Origin: Georhizobium profundi
GTDB taxonomy: Bacteria > Pseudomonadota > Alphaproteobacteria > Rhizobiales > Rhizobiaceae
Direction: 5' to 3'
Length of the DNA stretch: 64,000 bases
Assembly: GCF_003952725.1 (NCBI RefSeq)
Contig: NZ_CP032509.1
Coordinates: 1,388,001 to 1,452,000 of the forward strand
Every line of letters begins with the position of its first letter. The stretch's first letter is position 1. Shown in pieces: positions 26,016 to 35,423 of this stretch. Position numbers and translations under genes: made by a program. The notes under the pieces are model-generated. The model saw nothing but the letters and a program-made list of their open reading frames with translations, was not told the DNA's origin and did not search any database.

Positions 26016-26054
26016 AAAAGCCGGCGCCCTCAAAAGGGGCGCCGGCTTTTTTTC
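26016..26054. terminator. Bidirectional rho-independent terminator
   Basis: A GC-rich stem AGCCGGCGCCC / GGGCGCCGGCT with a short loop, flanked by AAAAA on the left and TTTTTTT on the right. It can terminate the HlyD operon on the plus strand and the Sco/multicopper-oxidase operon on the minus strand, which converge here. Confidence 0.9.
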
Positions 26055-26073
26055 TCAAGTTAGCTCGATGATC

Positions 26074-27021
26074 TCAGTGATGGTGCGGCTTGGCGTCGTG
26101 GCCATGCGCGTGGCTATGATCTTCACCGTGACCTTGATCATGCGCCGCATGATCATCGACAGCTGCCACCGGCTGGGCTGCATGGTCGCCATGGTGGTGT
26201 GCAGGATCCGCATCATGCGCGATGGCGTCGGCCCGGGCTGTCATGATGTCTTTCGTGCGCGTTTCGAGGTAGCTGATGAGATCGGCCGCGTCGTTTTCTG
26301 TGAGCGCAAATGACGGCATGCGAACGCCCGGGAAGCGCGCCACCATGTCAAGCGCGACAGGATCCCCGGCCCGGCGGCTCGTTTCAGGGTCGCGGATGAA
26401 GGCCGCAAGCCAATCGCGCTCGCGCCGTTCCGTCACCCCCATCAGGTCGGGTCCGACCATGTCGCCGACGCCGACGGTGTGGCAGGGCGCGCACATCTTC
26501 TTGAAAAGCGCCTGGCCAGGCTCCGCGCTGATCTGCAGGCCGGCCAAGTCGGCGGGATCGAGATAGGCCTGATCCGGCATGCGACGTTGTTCGCGCCAGA
26601 CCGGATCGAGATCGAGAACTGCGCTGGTCAGCGTTTCGATTTCGCCGAAAGGGGTGTTCCTGGACCAGTCGCCGGTCAGCGCATTGCCGAGCACGACCTC
26701 ATTTCGATGGTTTGCCGGCACTTCTGAATTGTTGCCGAGCTTGGAGCCGATCTGCCGCAAGGTCTGCTCGTCGCCGGTGATGAACGTCCAGCCCGGGCCG
26801 TCATAGAATGCGTCGGCGAAGGCTTTCAGGCGTTCCGGCGTATCGTTGAGCGGGTCGACGCTGATCGACACGAAGAAGATATCCTCGCCCATCCGGCCTT
26901 CGAGGCGGCGGGCGACTTCCGCCAGCCGCGCCGTGTTGATGGGGCACAGATCGCGGCATGAGGTATAGATGAAGCTGATCACCACCATGCGGTCGCGGAT
27001 CAGATCATCGAAAAACTTCAC
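26074..27021 (-). CDS. Sco1/SenC copper chaperone fused to cytochrome c, His-rich tail (5' end frameshifted)
   Basis: A two-domain protein. The Sco part has the copper motif CRDLCP (about residues 22-27 of this frame) and a candidate partner His in ANHRNEVV. The cytochrome c part has CAPCH and the Met ligand in RMPSF. The last about 50 residues contain some 17 histidines mixed with Asp and Ala, a likely metal-binding tail. The true start is probably ATG 27152. That frame gives a signal peptide (MGKTKRMLAALAASLLAATA) and reaches SPWG. One extra base in the C5 run at 27069-27073 then joins it to ENYFPNSTVITQDG, the classical Sco entry. It follows the multicopper oxidase by about 24 bases in one operon, so copper delivery to that enzyme is a reasonable inference. 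Confidence 0.85.
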   Translation of the reverse strand: MKFFDDLIRDRMVVISFIYTSCRDLCPINTARLAEVARRLEGRMGEDIFFVSISVDPLNDTPERLKAFADAFYDGPGWTFITGDEQTLRQIGSKLGNNSEVPANHRNEVVLGNALTGDWSRNTPFGEIETLTSAVLDLDPVWREQRRMPDQAYLDPADLAGLQISAEPGQALFKKMCAPCHTVGVGDMVGPDLMGVTERRERDWLAAFIRDPETSRRAGDPVALDMVARFPGVRMPSFALTENDAADLISYLETRTKDIMTARADAIAHDADPAHHHGDHAAQPVAAVDDHAAHDQGHGEDHSHAHGHDAKPHHH

Positions 27022-27176
27022 ATTGATGCCGTCCTGCGTGATGACGGTGCTGTTTGGAAAGTAGTTCTCCCCCAGGGCGAGGCGCCGTTTGCCGCGGTCG
27101 CAGCGAGGAGGCTGGCGGCCAGTGCCGCCAGCATGCGTTTCGTCTTGCCCATTTGCCGAGCCCCTTCGGATCGTGG

Positions 27177-29509
27177 TCAGTTTTTCGGTATGAGATCGGT
27201 GACCGAAGCCAGCTGCTGTCGGTTCATGTCGCGCGGTACGCCCTCGGGAATGATTTCCGGCTTGGTGAAGAACACCCCGTCCGGCGTCGGATTCGGTGTC
27301 GGCGTGATGGCGCGCTGCGGCGAGCCTGGGACGCCGGTGAGCAGCTGGAATCGCGCAAGCATCGCGAAATCCTCGTGCACCGTGTTGTGGCAGTGGTTCA
27401 CGTAGGAACCGCCATATTCACCGAACTGCACCTGGAAGGTCACGCTGCCGCCTTCGCCAAGCCGCCAGACATCCTTTCGGGCGCCCTTTTCGAAAGCGGG
27501 CATCGACATGCCGCGCCGGCTGATCGTGACGCCTTCCTCGAAATGCAAGTGAATGGGATGATCCCAGCCACCGCCGCCGTTCTCATAGGTCCAGTGCTCG
27601 ACATCGCCTGCCTGCGGGATCACCATCGAAATGCGGTTGGCGTTGAAAGAATGGTGGTCTTCGCCATTGATGCGGACGGTCCAGGGGAAGGTTGCATGTT
27701 CAGGGCAGTCCGGGGTGCACGAACCGTCGGGCCCGCGCGAGTTCCCGCCGGATTTCTTGAACTCCACATGGCGCTTGCGGACCGGCTGCACGATCGGGAT
27801 CTGCTCGGTCAACTGCATCGGCACCTGGCTGCGATCGAGATCGGTCCGCTTCAGGACAACACCTTCGACATCGACGCTCTGCACCTGGTTGACGATGCGG
27901 AACTCCATGATGGACCCCACGACCGGATCGTCCTTGTCACCGCGCATCGACGTCTTGATCGACAGCTGTTCCTTCATCCGCAGGCCATCCACGTGCTTGG
28001 CCTGGTTGACGAGATAGAAGCGTTGGCCGAGCGGGAAACCGGTGAAGTCCACGACGATGTCGAAGCGCTCGCCCATGCCCTGCGGCGGGAGCGTCGAAAG
28101 CGTGTAGGGCTGCGGCAGAAGATTGCCGTCGGTCGATATCAACTGGAACGGAACGGGGTTGCCGTTCTGGTCGGCGATCGCAAATTTCCAGAAGCGCGAA
28201 ACGCTGGCGTTAAGTATTCTGAACCGGTACTTGCGCGGCAACACTTCCATGAAGGGGCATAGGTACCGTTGACCAAAGGCATGTCGCCCAAGAAACCGTC
28301 GACGTCGAAAATGTCGAAGAAGAGCTGGCCGCTTGCATCGCAGGCACAATCCCAGACCAACAAATTCACGTCGAAATCGGTGTTGCCCCAGTCGAGCAAC
28401 GATCCGCTCGGCAGGCGCAGGTTGACACCGTCATTCAGCGCTTCGTTGCCCCGGTCGGGGCCGCTATACATGTTAATCGCGCCGAAATTGCCCTTGTAGA
28501 CATTCTCGGCGGTGAAGAAGAAGCGATGATCATGGGCCCACATGGAGCCCTGGATCTCGCGATAGTCGCCCTTCACATGGACCAGCCCTCCATTGCCATC
28601 CGGGCCGGATGCGCGCGGGTCGCTGGCTGTCGTGTTGATGCGGTCGGCGCGCGCGAGCGTCGTGCTCCACCGATAATCGTAGAATGTGCCGGGGAAATGG
28701 TGGGTGTTGGCACCGCCATCGCTCTCCGCGCCATTATGGGCGTTGTGAAAGTGCAGTTGCGTTTCGTTGCGCCCGAAGCCGTTGTTCTGTGACCGGTTAA
28801 CCGGCATGTTGTTGTAGATGCGGGTGAGAACCGGCTCACCATAGCGCATCTTGATCAGGAACGGCGGCATGGAGCCGTAGCTGTTCTTGCCGGATCCATA
28901 GCACCAGAAACTGTCGGGCGACTGGGTCGGGAAGTAATCGTGAAGATATGTGTCGCCGGCGCACTGGCCGATCGACATGATATAGCCTGCCTGGGGAAAG
29001 TATTCTTCCCAGCGCTGATGGGCGAATATCTCACCGGGCGGACGGCCTTCGATCGGGCCGCGCTGCGTCAGCGGATTGACATAGGCCATATCGGCATAGG
29101 GGTTCTTGCTAAATTCGGTGTGGTAGGACAGGCGCCGCGCCGGCGGCTCCTGGAGCTGGGTCGGGAACACGGCGTTGAACTCGTTGCCTTCCTGAAGCGT
29201 GTCGCGCTGGCGCTGCAACGGAATGGGCTTTTGCAGCTGTGTCCTGTGGATCGGCTGGGTGAATTTCTTGATGCCGAATAGCGGACTTCTCGGTGCGCCG
29301 GTCGGTACGGCTGCGTAGGCGCTGGTTGCGAACGGGCTGAGACCGTTCTTCAATGCCAACGCTCCGGCGGCGGTAAAGATGCCCCAGCGGATGAGATCAC
29401 GCCGCGATACTTGTTCTTGATTGAGCGCCTGTACGATCTCCGCGCGGTTCGCCCGCGCCCGCTCAGCTTCCAACTTACGGATTCTCGATGCGTTTTCCGC
29501 TATATACAT
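27177..29509 (-). pseudogene. Tat-exported multicopper oxidase interrupted by an apparent one-base deletion
   Basis: A multicopper oxidase of about 770 residues across two frames. The first frame (29509 to about 28258) has a twin-arginine signal (SRRDLIRWG, about residues 35-43) and the copper motifs HFHNAH and WAHDHRF. The second frame (to 27177) has HPIHLHFEE and HCHNTVHEDFAML, completing the four copper-binding motifs with the type 1 ligands. The switch is at the C4 run complementary to 28254-28257. One added C restores VNGTYAPFMEVLPRKYRF, the usual interdomain sequence. The gene is probably intact in the cell. Related enzymes oxidise metals, bilirubin or phenolics. It is divergent from the type II secretion operon and cotranscribed with a Sco fusion. 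Confidence 0.85.
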
Positions 29510-29845
29510 TGCCTAGTCCCCGCTCGGAACATGTTGAAAATTGATTTTTTTGTGATTTTATCTTTTCTATATTACGCTTTCGCTTTAGGTATTCAATTAT
29601 TAGCAAAGTCTATTTTTCTATAGGACCAAGGTCCAAGCCGGTGGAGACCTTTGTCTCTTTATATATTCGACATCGGAGTATTCGCTTTCCTTGCCGATAG
29701 CCTTAGTTTGAATGCCTGTTCTCAAGGGGAACGGTGAAGAAAATTAGGGGCTTAGATTTCCTACGGCCCAAGGTCTGATGCAGGGGCACACGCGTCAGCC
29801 ATAGGGCCGAAAGGAGCTTCCACAGGCGAGCGGGCGCCAGGGAAC
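29510..29845. promoter_or_regulatory. AT-rich divergent promoter region (multicopper oxidase / type II secretion)
   Basis: A 336-base gap between divergently transcribed operons. Positions about 29525-29625 are markedly AT-rich in an otherwise GC-rich window (runs of T and A, TATATT, TTATTAGC). A small palindrome GGACC-AA-GGTCC lies at 29623-29634. No gene with a ribosome binding site is seen. It probably holds both promoters. The AT-rich tract could also be a target of a silencer such as the MucR/Ros family, which is inference. Confidence 0.5.
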
Positions 29846-31048
29846 ATGCAGGGATTCCGATTCAAGGCACTGACCCCGGACGGTCAGGTCGTCGAAGGCG
29901 TCGAACACGCCGTTTCGCGCACCCAGGCGCTCGTCGCGCTCGAGGCGCGCTCGCTGGTTCCCGTGCTCGTTCAGGATGCCGTTGGGGATATCTCGGCGCC
30001 GAAGAACGGCGGGGCGCAGGTTGCCCGGCGCGAGATCACCGATGCCACAGAACAACTGGCTTTGCTGCTGCGCGCCGGGGTTGCGCTCGACCAGGCGCTT
30101 GCCCTTGTCGCGCAAGGGGCATCGCGCAGCTTCGCGCGGGTTCTCGATCAGATTGCCCGGTCCGTTTCGTCCGGTGCCGCGTTGTCGGAAGCGCTTGCAC
30201 CCCATGTGGCACAATTCGGATCGACCTATCTTGGCGTCGTTCGCGCTGCAGAACGGTCCGGCGCGATGGAGGCATCGCTCGAATTGCTCGTCGTCGAAAG
30301 GCGGCGGGTCGAGCGCCTGCGCGAGCGGCTGTTTGCATCGCTTGCGTATCCGGCCTTCCTGGCGGTGGCGGCGATCGCCGTGCTTGCCTTCGTGCTTCTC
30401 TACGTGATCCCGCAGTTCAAATCCGCGCTGTCGGATCTCGAGATCGCGGCCGGTGGCCAGGCATCGCTGGTCTTTGCGCTGTCGGACTTCGCGATTGATC
30501 ATCAGACAGCGCTGCTCGTGAGCGCAATCCTTCTGCTGATCGGAGCCTTGGCCGTCATGCGCAGTGCGGCTGCGGCCGACCTGTTCTTCGACGTGGCCGG
30601 TGCGCTGCCCGGTACAAAGCGCATCCTCGAATACGAGCGGACTGCGAGCCTGACGGCGATCCTCGGGCTTCTGCTCGCGAGCGGTGCCGACCTGCCGTCT
30701 GCGCTTCGCCATGGTGGCGACGTTCTGCGCCAATCGCGCCATCGCCGGGATCTGGCGGAGGTGGTGCGCGCCGTGCGTGGCGGCATGCGGCTCAGTGCTG
30801 CGTTTTCGCGCAGTTCGATCATCGCGCCGGCGGCCGCACAGATGGTCAGGGTTGCGGAAGAAAGTGGCGAGCTTGCCGATGCGTGCGCGCGGGTTTCGAG
30901 CGTCTATCAAGCGATGCTGGACAAGGCGCTGGATCGGATGACGGCGGTAGCGGCACCGGTGCTGCTCCTGCTCGTCAGCGGGCTCATTGCCTGGATGATC
31001 GTCGCCGTCGTCGGCGCGCTCCTCAGCCTCAACGAGATCGTGCTATGA
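29846..31048 (+). CDS. gspF: Type II secretion inner-membrane platform protein GspF
   Basis: A 400-aa GspF/PilC-family protein with two repeated T2SSF domains (about 60-185 and 265-390). Large hydrophobic segments are at about 170-195, 210-240 and 370-395. The ITDATEQLALLLRAGVALDQALALVA and ERTASLTAILGLLLASGADLPSALR segments are typical. It forms the inner-membrane platform that couples the GspE ATPase to pseudopilus assembly. ATG 29846 has CAGGGAA before it. First gene of a plus-strand operon in which nearly all genes overlap or abut. Confidence 0.93.
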   Translation: MQGFRFKALTPDGQVVEGVEHAVSRTQALVALEARSLVPVLVQDAVGDISAPKNGGAQVARREITDATEQLALLLRAGVALDQALALVAQGASRSFARVLDQIARSVSSGAALSEALAPHVAQFGSTYLGVVRAAERSGAMEASLELLVVERRRVERLRERLFASLAYPAFLAVAAIAVLAFVLLYVIPQFKSALSDLEIAAGGQASLVFALSDFAIDHQTALLVSAILLLIGALAVMRSAAAADLFFDVAGALPGTKRILEYERTASLTAILGLLLASGADLPSALRHGGDVLRQSRHRRDLAEVVRAVRGGMRLSAAFSRSSIIAPAAAQMVRVAEESGELADACARVSSVYQAMLDKALDRMTAVAAPVLLLLVSGLIAWMIVAVVGALLSLNEIVL

Positions 31049-31506
31049 AAAACCGGAAGCACCCCACCGCCAACGATCTTTACCTGGGCGCCCAGCGCCG
31101 CAACCGGCGCGGCGAGGAAGGCTTCACGCTCGTTGAACTCCTGGTCGTGCTCGTCATCCTCAGCCTGATCTCTGGCCTCGTTGCGCCAAGGGTGCTGGGC
31201 TATCTGACCGATGCGCGCGCGCGCTCGAGTGCGCTTCAAATGACGGCGCTGACCGCAGCGCTCGATCTCTTCTATCTCGACACTGGACGCTACCCGTCGG
31301 ATGCCGAAGGTCTCGGCGCACTCGTTAATGGCAACGGCATCGCCCGCTGGTCTGGTCCCTACATCCAGCAGGCTGCCATCCCGAGCGATCCCTGGGGCAA
31401 CGCCTACGCCTACCGGGCAGAACCGGGTGGGCGGTACCGCATCATCTCGTTTGGGCCGGATGGCGTGGAGGGGGGAGGCGACGATGCCGACAGCCAGACG
31501 CCCTGA
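31045..31506 (+). CDS. gspG: Major pseudopilin GspG
   Basis: A 153-aa prepilin. The leader ends at EEG/FTLVELLVVLVILSLISGL, the prepilin peptidase site with Glu at +5. The C-terminal part has the family calcium/ordering motif region YPSDAEGLGAL..WSGPYIQ..IPSDPWGNAYAYR..GRYRIISFGPDG. It is the main subunit of the type II pseudopilus. The start overlaps the gspF stop (ATGA, 31045-31048). Confidence 0.95.
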   Translation: MKNRKHPTANDLYLGAQRRNRRGEEGFTLVELLVVLVILSLISGLVAPRVLGYLTDARARSSALQMTALTAALDLFYLDTGRYPSDAEGLGALVNGNGIARWSGPYIQQAAIPSDPWGNAYAYRAEPGGRYRIISFGPDGVEGGGDDADSQTP

Positions 31507-31939
31507 TGACGCAACGGCCGGCTACGCTCTTCTCGAAACGATGATCGCCATCGTCATCGTCTCCTTGGCCGCAGCACTCGTGGTACCACCGGCTCAGGCG
31601 CTCGTGGCATCGGCGCGTCTCGAACGTACGACTAGCGCCATCGTCTCTTTGCTGCGGGCGGATCGCAATTCCGCCCTGCGCAGCGGCACGCCGGTTGCAA
31701 CCACCGCAGATACCGACGGGCTACTCATCCGGTCCGATGCAAACGGGATCGTCGTCCCCATACCGTATGGCGTAACCGTCAACATGCAGGCGCGACAGGG
31801 CGTCGTCTTCTATCCCGACGGGCGATCGTCCGGCGGAGTGTTTCGCCTGTCCCAAGCGCAGTCGATCAACCTCATCTCGATCGATGCCGCCACCTCCGCC
31901 ATCAGGCTGACCGCTCCCAATGCCGGGAGCGGCCGATGA
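31484..31939 (+). CDS. gspH: Minor pseudopilin GspH
   Basis: A 151-aa prepilin-like protein with cleavage site AG/YALLETMIAIVIVSLAAALVV and a GspH-type C-terminal beta domain (GVVFYPDGRSSGGVFRLS). ATG 31484 has GGAGGGGGGAGG just before it and overlaps gspG by 23 bases. It belongs to the pseudopilus of the type II secretion system. Confidence 0.88.
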   Translation: MPTARRPDDATAGYALLETMIAIVIVSLAAALVVPPAQALVASARLERTTSAIVSLLRADRNSALRSGTPVATTADTDGLLIRSDANGIVVPIPYGVTVNMQARQGVVFYPDGRSSGGVFRLSQAQSINLISIDAATSAIRLTAPNAGSGR

Positions 31940-32328
31940 AAACTCCAGCACATGACAGCGAGGCCGGTTTCACTCTTATCGACAGCCTCGTCGCCGTCGC
32001 CACGCTCTCTGCCATGACTGCGCTTCTTCCGCAGGCGATCGTGACGGCGCGGCAGATGTCGAGCGAGACGGCGAGCCTGGTAAGCGCGCGGCTCGTTGCC
32101 GACAGCGTGCTGGCCGATCTGGCGCGAAGCTCGCCCCATGCGGGCCAGCAAACCGGTGCCACCGATGGCCATAGCTGGCGCGTCGAAACGAAAATTCGCG
32201 AAGCCGGGCTGACTTCAAGATCGGAGGACGGCTCGTCGCCTGCGCTGTTCACCACGCGCATCAGCATTCAGGTGAGCGGCAACCGAACCCTTGTTGTCGA
32301 GCGTCTCTCCTACGGGGCGGTCAAATGA
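31936..32328 (+). CDS. gspI: Minor pseudopilin GspI
   Basis: A 130-aa prepilin-like protein. Cleavage site EAG/FTLIDSLVAVATLSAMTALL has Asp at +5 in place of the usual Glu. The C-terminal part (WRVETKIREAG) fits GspI. It overlaps gspH by four bases (ATGA). It would form the pseudopilus tip complex with GspJ and GspK. Confidence 0.85.
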   Translation: MKTPAHDSEAGFTLIDSLVAVATLSAMTALLPQAIVTARQMSSETASLVSARLVADSVLADLARSSPHAGQQTGATDGHSWRVETKIREAGLTSRSEDGSSPALFTTRISIQVSGNRTLVVERLSYGAVK

Positions 32329-32969
32329 GCGACACCGTTTCCACAAGCAGGGAAGATGGCTTCGCGCTTCTGGAAGCGGTCGTCGTGCTGGCAATTACGG
32401 CGATGGTGTTCGTTGCGCTCGCGGTTTCGACCGGTCTCGTGGTGCGTAACGCGAAGGCGATGAGCGAGCGGACCAACCTTGCCGAAATGCTGATGGGTGG
32501 CCTGGAAGCCTGGCGGCACGACGTTGCTGCGGCCTTTATCCCGGGCGACGTCAGCAACGGACCGTCGATGACGGGCAGCGCCGATGCGATGACGTTCGTT
32601 ACAGCACGCTTTGGCATCGACGGCATCCCGGCGCGCGTCACATATCGAGCGCAAAACACGCGGGTCGACCGCACGGTCGCAAACTACACCTCCGTCGCAG
32701 CCGATCGAAGCCCAGCCGCAAGCGCCGAAGCGGTGCTTGATGGCCCCTGGCGCTTCCGCTTTGCCTATCGCGCCCGCCACGGCGAAGGTCGCTGGCTCGA
32801 CAGCTGGACCCGCGCCAATGAATTGCCGGCGTTCGTGCGGCTGAGCGTCCTGGCCGCGCAGGCGCCGGAAACCATCATCGCCGAAGTCGTGGCACCCATT
32901 CGCGCCAACCGGACCACTGTGTGCCTCGATGCCTGCGTGGCTGTGCTCGACCGGACGGGTCGGCCATGA
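32325..32969 (+). CDS. gspJ: Minor pseudopilin GspJ
   Basis: A 214-aa prepilin-like protein with site EDG/FALLEAVVVLAITAMVFVAL and a GspJ-sized C-terminal domain, including the WRFRFAYRARHGEGRWLDSW stretch. It overlaps gspI (ATGA at 32325-32328). It is a pseudopilus tip component. Confidence 0.85.
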   Translation: MSDTVSTSREDGFALLEAVVVLAITAMVFVALAVSTGLVVRNAKAMSERTNLAEMLMGGLEAWRHDVAAAFIPGDVSNGPSMTGSADAMTFVTARFGIDGIPARVTYRAQNTRVDRTVANYTSVAADRSPAASAEAVLDGPWRFRFAYRARHGEGRWLDSWTRANELPAFVRLSVLAAQAPETIIAEVVAPIRANRTTVCLDACVAVLDRTGRP

Positions 32970-33844
32970 TGCGCGCGCTGGCCAATCCCGATGCGAGGCG
33001 GCACGACGCCGGATATGTGACCATCTCGGTGCTGCTGGTCTGCTCGCTGCTCGCGACGATTGCAGCCGGTCTTCTCACGACACCGCGGCCAACCCTTGGC
33101 CGTTCGCTGATTGACTTGCAGATGGTCGAGGTCGAAGCGCTGCTCGACAGCGGGCTCGACCTTGCAGCGTTTCGGCTGTTCGGGGCCGATAGCGGCGACG
33201 AGGGCTGGCACTCCGGCGCCGAGACGATCGCGCTCGAAAACGGCCGCGTGGTGGTCGAGGCGGGTGCGGAAACCGGGCGGGTCGATGTCAACTGGGCCGA
33301 TGCGGAATTTTTGGCCAACCTCTATTCCGAGGTCGGCGCCACTTCCATGCCGGCGGCAGGTTTCGCCGATCGGGTGCTGGCACTTCGTTCCGCCGGCGAT
33401 CCGCAAACGCAGGTGTCGGGGACGCTGACGACGATCGGTGATCTCGCTGCAATCGATGGGCTGGCGCCAGACGATTTTGCGCGTCTTTCACCCCATCTTA
33501 CGGTGTTCGGCGGCATGGGGCAGGTTGATCCTTGGAGCGCGGATAGGCTGGTGCTGCGCGCAGTGCCGGAGATATCGCTGCGCGAGGTCGAGCGGATCCT
33601 CTCGGCGCGCCAGGCACGAAGCGAGACCGGTGACGAGACGATCCTCGAGATTGCCCGTGACCACGCCGACTATCTGTCCACGCAAAAACCGCAGCGGTTT
33701 CGTGTTACCATCGATGCCTGGGCCGAAAACGGGCTGGCGGGACGGGCCGAGGCCGTCATTGAAGACGGGACAGATCAGGACCCGTTCACAGTGCTTGCCT
33801 GGGCGCGGCGCCCCATCACCGACGCCGGACGGGGAGAACGCTGA
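32966..33844 (+). CDS. gspK: Minor pseudopilin GspK
   Basis: A 292-aa GspK. The N-terminal hydrophobic helix DAGYVTISVLLVCSLLATIAAGLL is followed by the family's large periplasmic domain with helix-hairpin-helix-like parts (TTIGDLAAIDGLAPDDFARL and SLREVERILSARQ). GspK characteristically caps the pseudopilus and lacks Glu+5, as here (Thr-Ile at that place). The start ATG 32966 overlaps gspJ by four bases. Confidence 0.88.
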   Translation: MMRALANPDARRHDAGYVTISVLLVCSLLATIAAGLLTTPRPTLGRSLIDLQMVEVEALLDSGLDLAAFRLFGADSGDEGWHSGAETIALENGRVVVEAGAETGRVDVNWADAEFLANLYSEVGATSMPAAGFADRVLALRSAGDPQTQVSGTLTTIGDLAAIDGLAPDDFARLSPHLTVFGGMGQVDPWSADRLVLRAVPEISLREVERILSARQARSETGDETILEIARDHADYLSTQKPQRFRVTIDAWAENGLAGRAEAVIEDGTDQDPFTVLAWARRPITDAGRGER

Positions 33845-34890
33845 TGCGCGCGCTCCTCTCTCCTGTGCACCGCATCTGGGCGCTTCTGGTCGACGAGACC
33901 GCTGCATTGATCACACCAATGCACGAGCGTCGCTCGCGAAGCCGTCACGTCCTCACGCAGACGGCCGGTGGTTTCATTCTGCAAAAGCGGCGCGGCAGCA
34001 AGCTGGTGACCGTGGCGGAGGGATCTCTGGCGACCATCGGTTCCGCGCTCAAGCGAACCGCCAAACAGCAGCCGATGGATGTCGATGTTCGCCTCGGTGA
34101 GCGCATGGTGATGCGACGCGTCGTGCAGTTGCCGCCGACGCCTCCCGAGCACATCCCGGCCGTTGTGGGGCTGCAGATCGAAAAGCTCAGCCCGTGGAAC
34201 AGCGGCAGCGCGCTCCATGCATTCCGGATAGAGCGGGACGGTGCGCAGGCGCCCGGCGCACTGATGGTGCGGATCGCCATTATGGCGCGGAAGTTCTGGG
34301 AGCGGATTGAGAAGGACCTCGCCGCAGCCGGTCTGCGCGCCGCGACACTCGGGCCGATTTCCGAAAGCCTGTCCGAGGGACCGCCGCTCGATCTATTGGC
34401 CGATCCGCAGGCGCGCCACGCGAAAGCGCGGCGCAACGCGTCCGCCCTCCTTCTGCTCCTGCTTGCCGGAACGCTCATCGGCAGCACCATCGCATATTTG
34501 CAGGTCGCCGCTGCGGAGCGTGATCTTGTGGCTCAAGCGGCGCAGGCGGCCGCGCTTCGCACAGAGCTCGAAACACAAATGGCCGACAATGCGCCCGCTG
34601 AGGGTGCACAAAAATTGCTGCAGGCGAAATTGGCTGACGAACCGCTGGTGATGCTGCTCAACGCCTTGAGCGCTGCATTGCCTGATGGGACCTATCTCAC
34701 GGCATTCGAGGCGTCCGGAGCGGAGATCCGGCTCTCGGGATATTCGGATGACGCGGGTGCGTTGATCCCGCTGCTTGAAAGCGATCCCAATCTCGATCAG
34801 GTCCGCTTCGCCTCGTCCGTCTTCGTCGATCGCGAAACGGGGTCGGAACGTTTTGAGGTCGTAGCCGTCCGGGCGGGAGACGCGTCATGA
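33844..34890 (+). CDS. gspL: Type II secretion protein GspL (PilN-like, short)
   Basis: A 348-aa bitopic protein. An N-terminal cytoplasmic part (about 1-200) precedes one transmembrane helix (ALLLLLLAGTLIGSTIAYL, about 199-217). A periplasmic coiled-coil and ferredoxin-like PilN-type domain follows (LLNALSAALPDGTYLTAFEASGAEIRLSGYS). It normally links the GspE ATPase to the platform. It is shorter than classical GspL of about 400 residues. It overlaps the gspK stop (TGATG). Confidence 0.82.
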   Translation: MRALLSPVHRIWALLVDETAALITPMHERRSRSRHVLTQTAGGFILQKRRGSKLVTVAEGSLATIGSALKRTAKQQPMDVDVRLGERMVMRRVVQLPPTPPEHIPAVVGLQIEKLSPWNSGSALHAFRIERDGAQAPGALMVRIAIMARKFWERIEKDLAAAGLRAATLGPISESLSEGPPLDLLADPQARHAKARRNASALLLLLLAGTLIGSTIAYLQVAAAERDLVAQAAQAAALRTELETQMADNAPAEGAQKLLQAKLADEPLVMLLNALSAALPDGTYLTAFEASGAEIRLSGYSDDAGALIPLLESDPNLDQVRFASSVFVDRETGSERFEVVAVRAGDAS

Positions 34891-35423
34891 GCCGCGCGCG
34901 CGCCGCCACGGTTGCCTGCCTGGCGCTGATGGCGATGGCACCAGTCGCTGCATTTCTCTGGGCCCAGGATCGGCTCAACGATCTGCGGCAAGAGACGGCG
35001 ATCGTCGAAAATACGATTGCGGAGCTGCAACAGCGGCTGCAATCGAGCGCCGACGGCAGTGACCGCTCGGCCGAGGCGATGCTTGTTGATTTCCACGTGG
35101 ATGGGGCGACCGAGGCCGTCGCTGCGGCTGGTCTCCAGGCGCAGCTGGCGACGCTTGCGCGTGAGGCGGGGATCGACATCGACGAGTTCGAGGTCATGCG
35201 CGCCCTGGACACGGGCACCCAGGCGGAGGCCGAACCGGGCGTCCGGCTTCGGCTGGCATTCAAGGCCGGGAACGATGCCTTTCAGGAAATGCTCTACGCG
35301 ATCGAACAGCGTCGGCCGGCCATGCGCGTCCAGTCGCTGCGGCTGGCGACGTTCGATGCCGATGAGGCGCCGATCCTCAATGCCGATCTGGTCGTGGAAG
35401 CCTATCGGAGACTGGAGCCATGA
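34887..35423 (+). CDS. gspM: GspM-like inner-membrane platform protein
   Basis: A 178-aa protein with one N-terminal transmembrane helix (about residues 7-26), a short coiled coil (RLNDLRQETAIVENTIAELQQRLQ) and a ferredoxin-like periplasmic domain as in GspM/PilO. Overlaps gspL by four bases (ATGA). Position and architecture, not strong motifs, support the call. Confidence 0.75.
   Translation: MSRARAATVACLALMAMAPVAAFLWAQDRLNDLRQETAIVENTIAELQQRLQSSADGSDRSAEAMLVDFHVDGATEAVAAAGLQAQLATLAREAGIDIDEFEVMRALDTGTQAEAEPGVRLRLAFKAGNDAFQEMLYAIEQRRPAMRVQSLRLATFDADEAPILNADLVVEAYRRLEP

Noticed and set aside
29531..29623. Possible 30-residue hydrophobic peptide (MLKIDFFVIL...)
   Set aside because: No ribosome binding site, and it lies in an AT-rich promoter region where any frame gives Phe, Ile and Leu.
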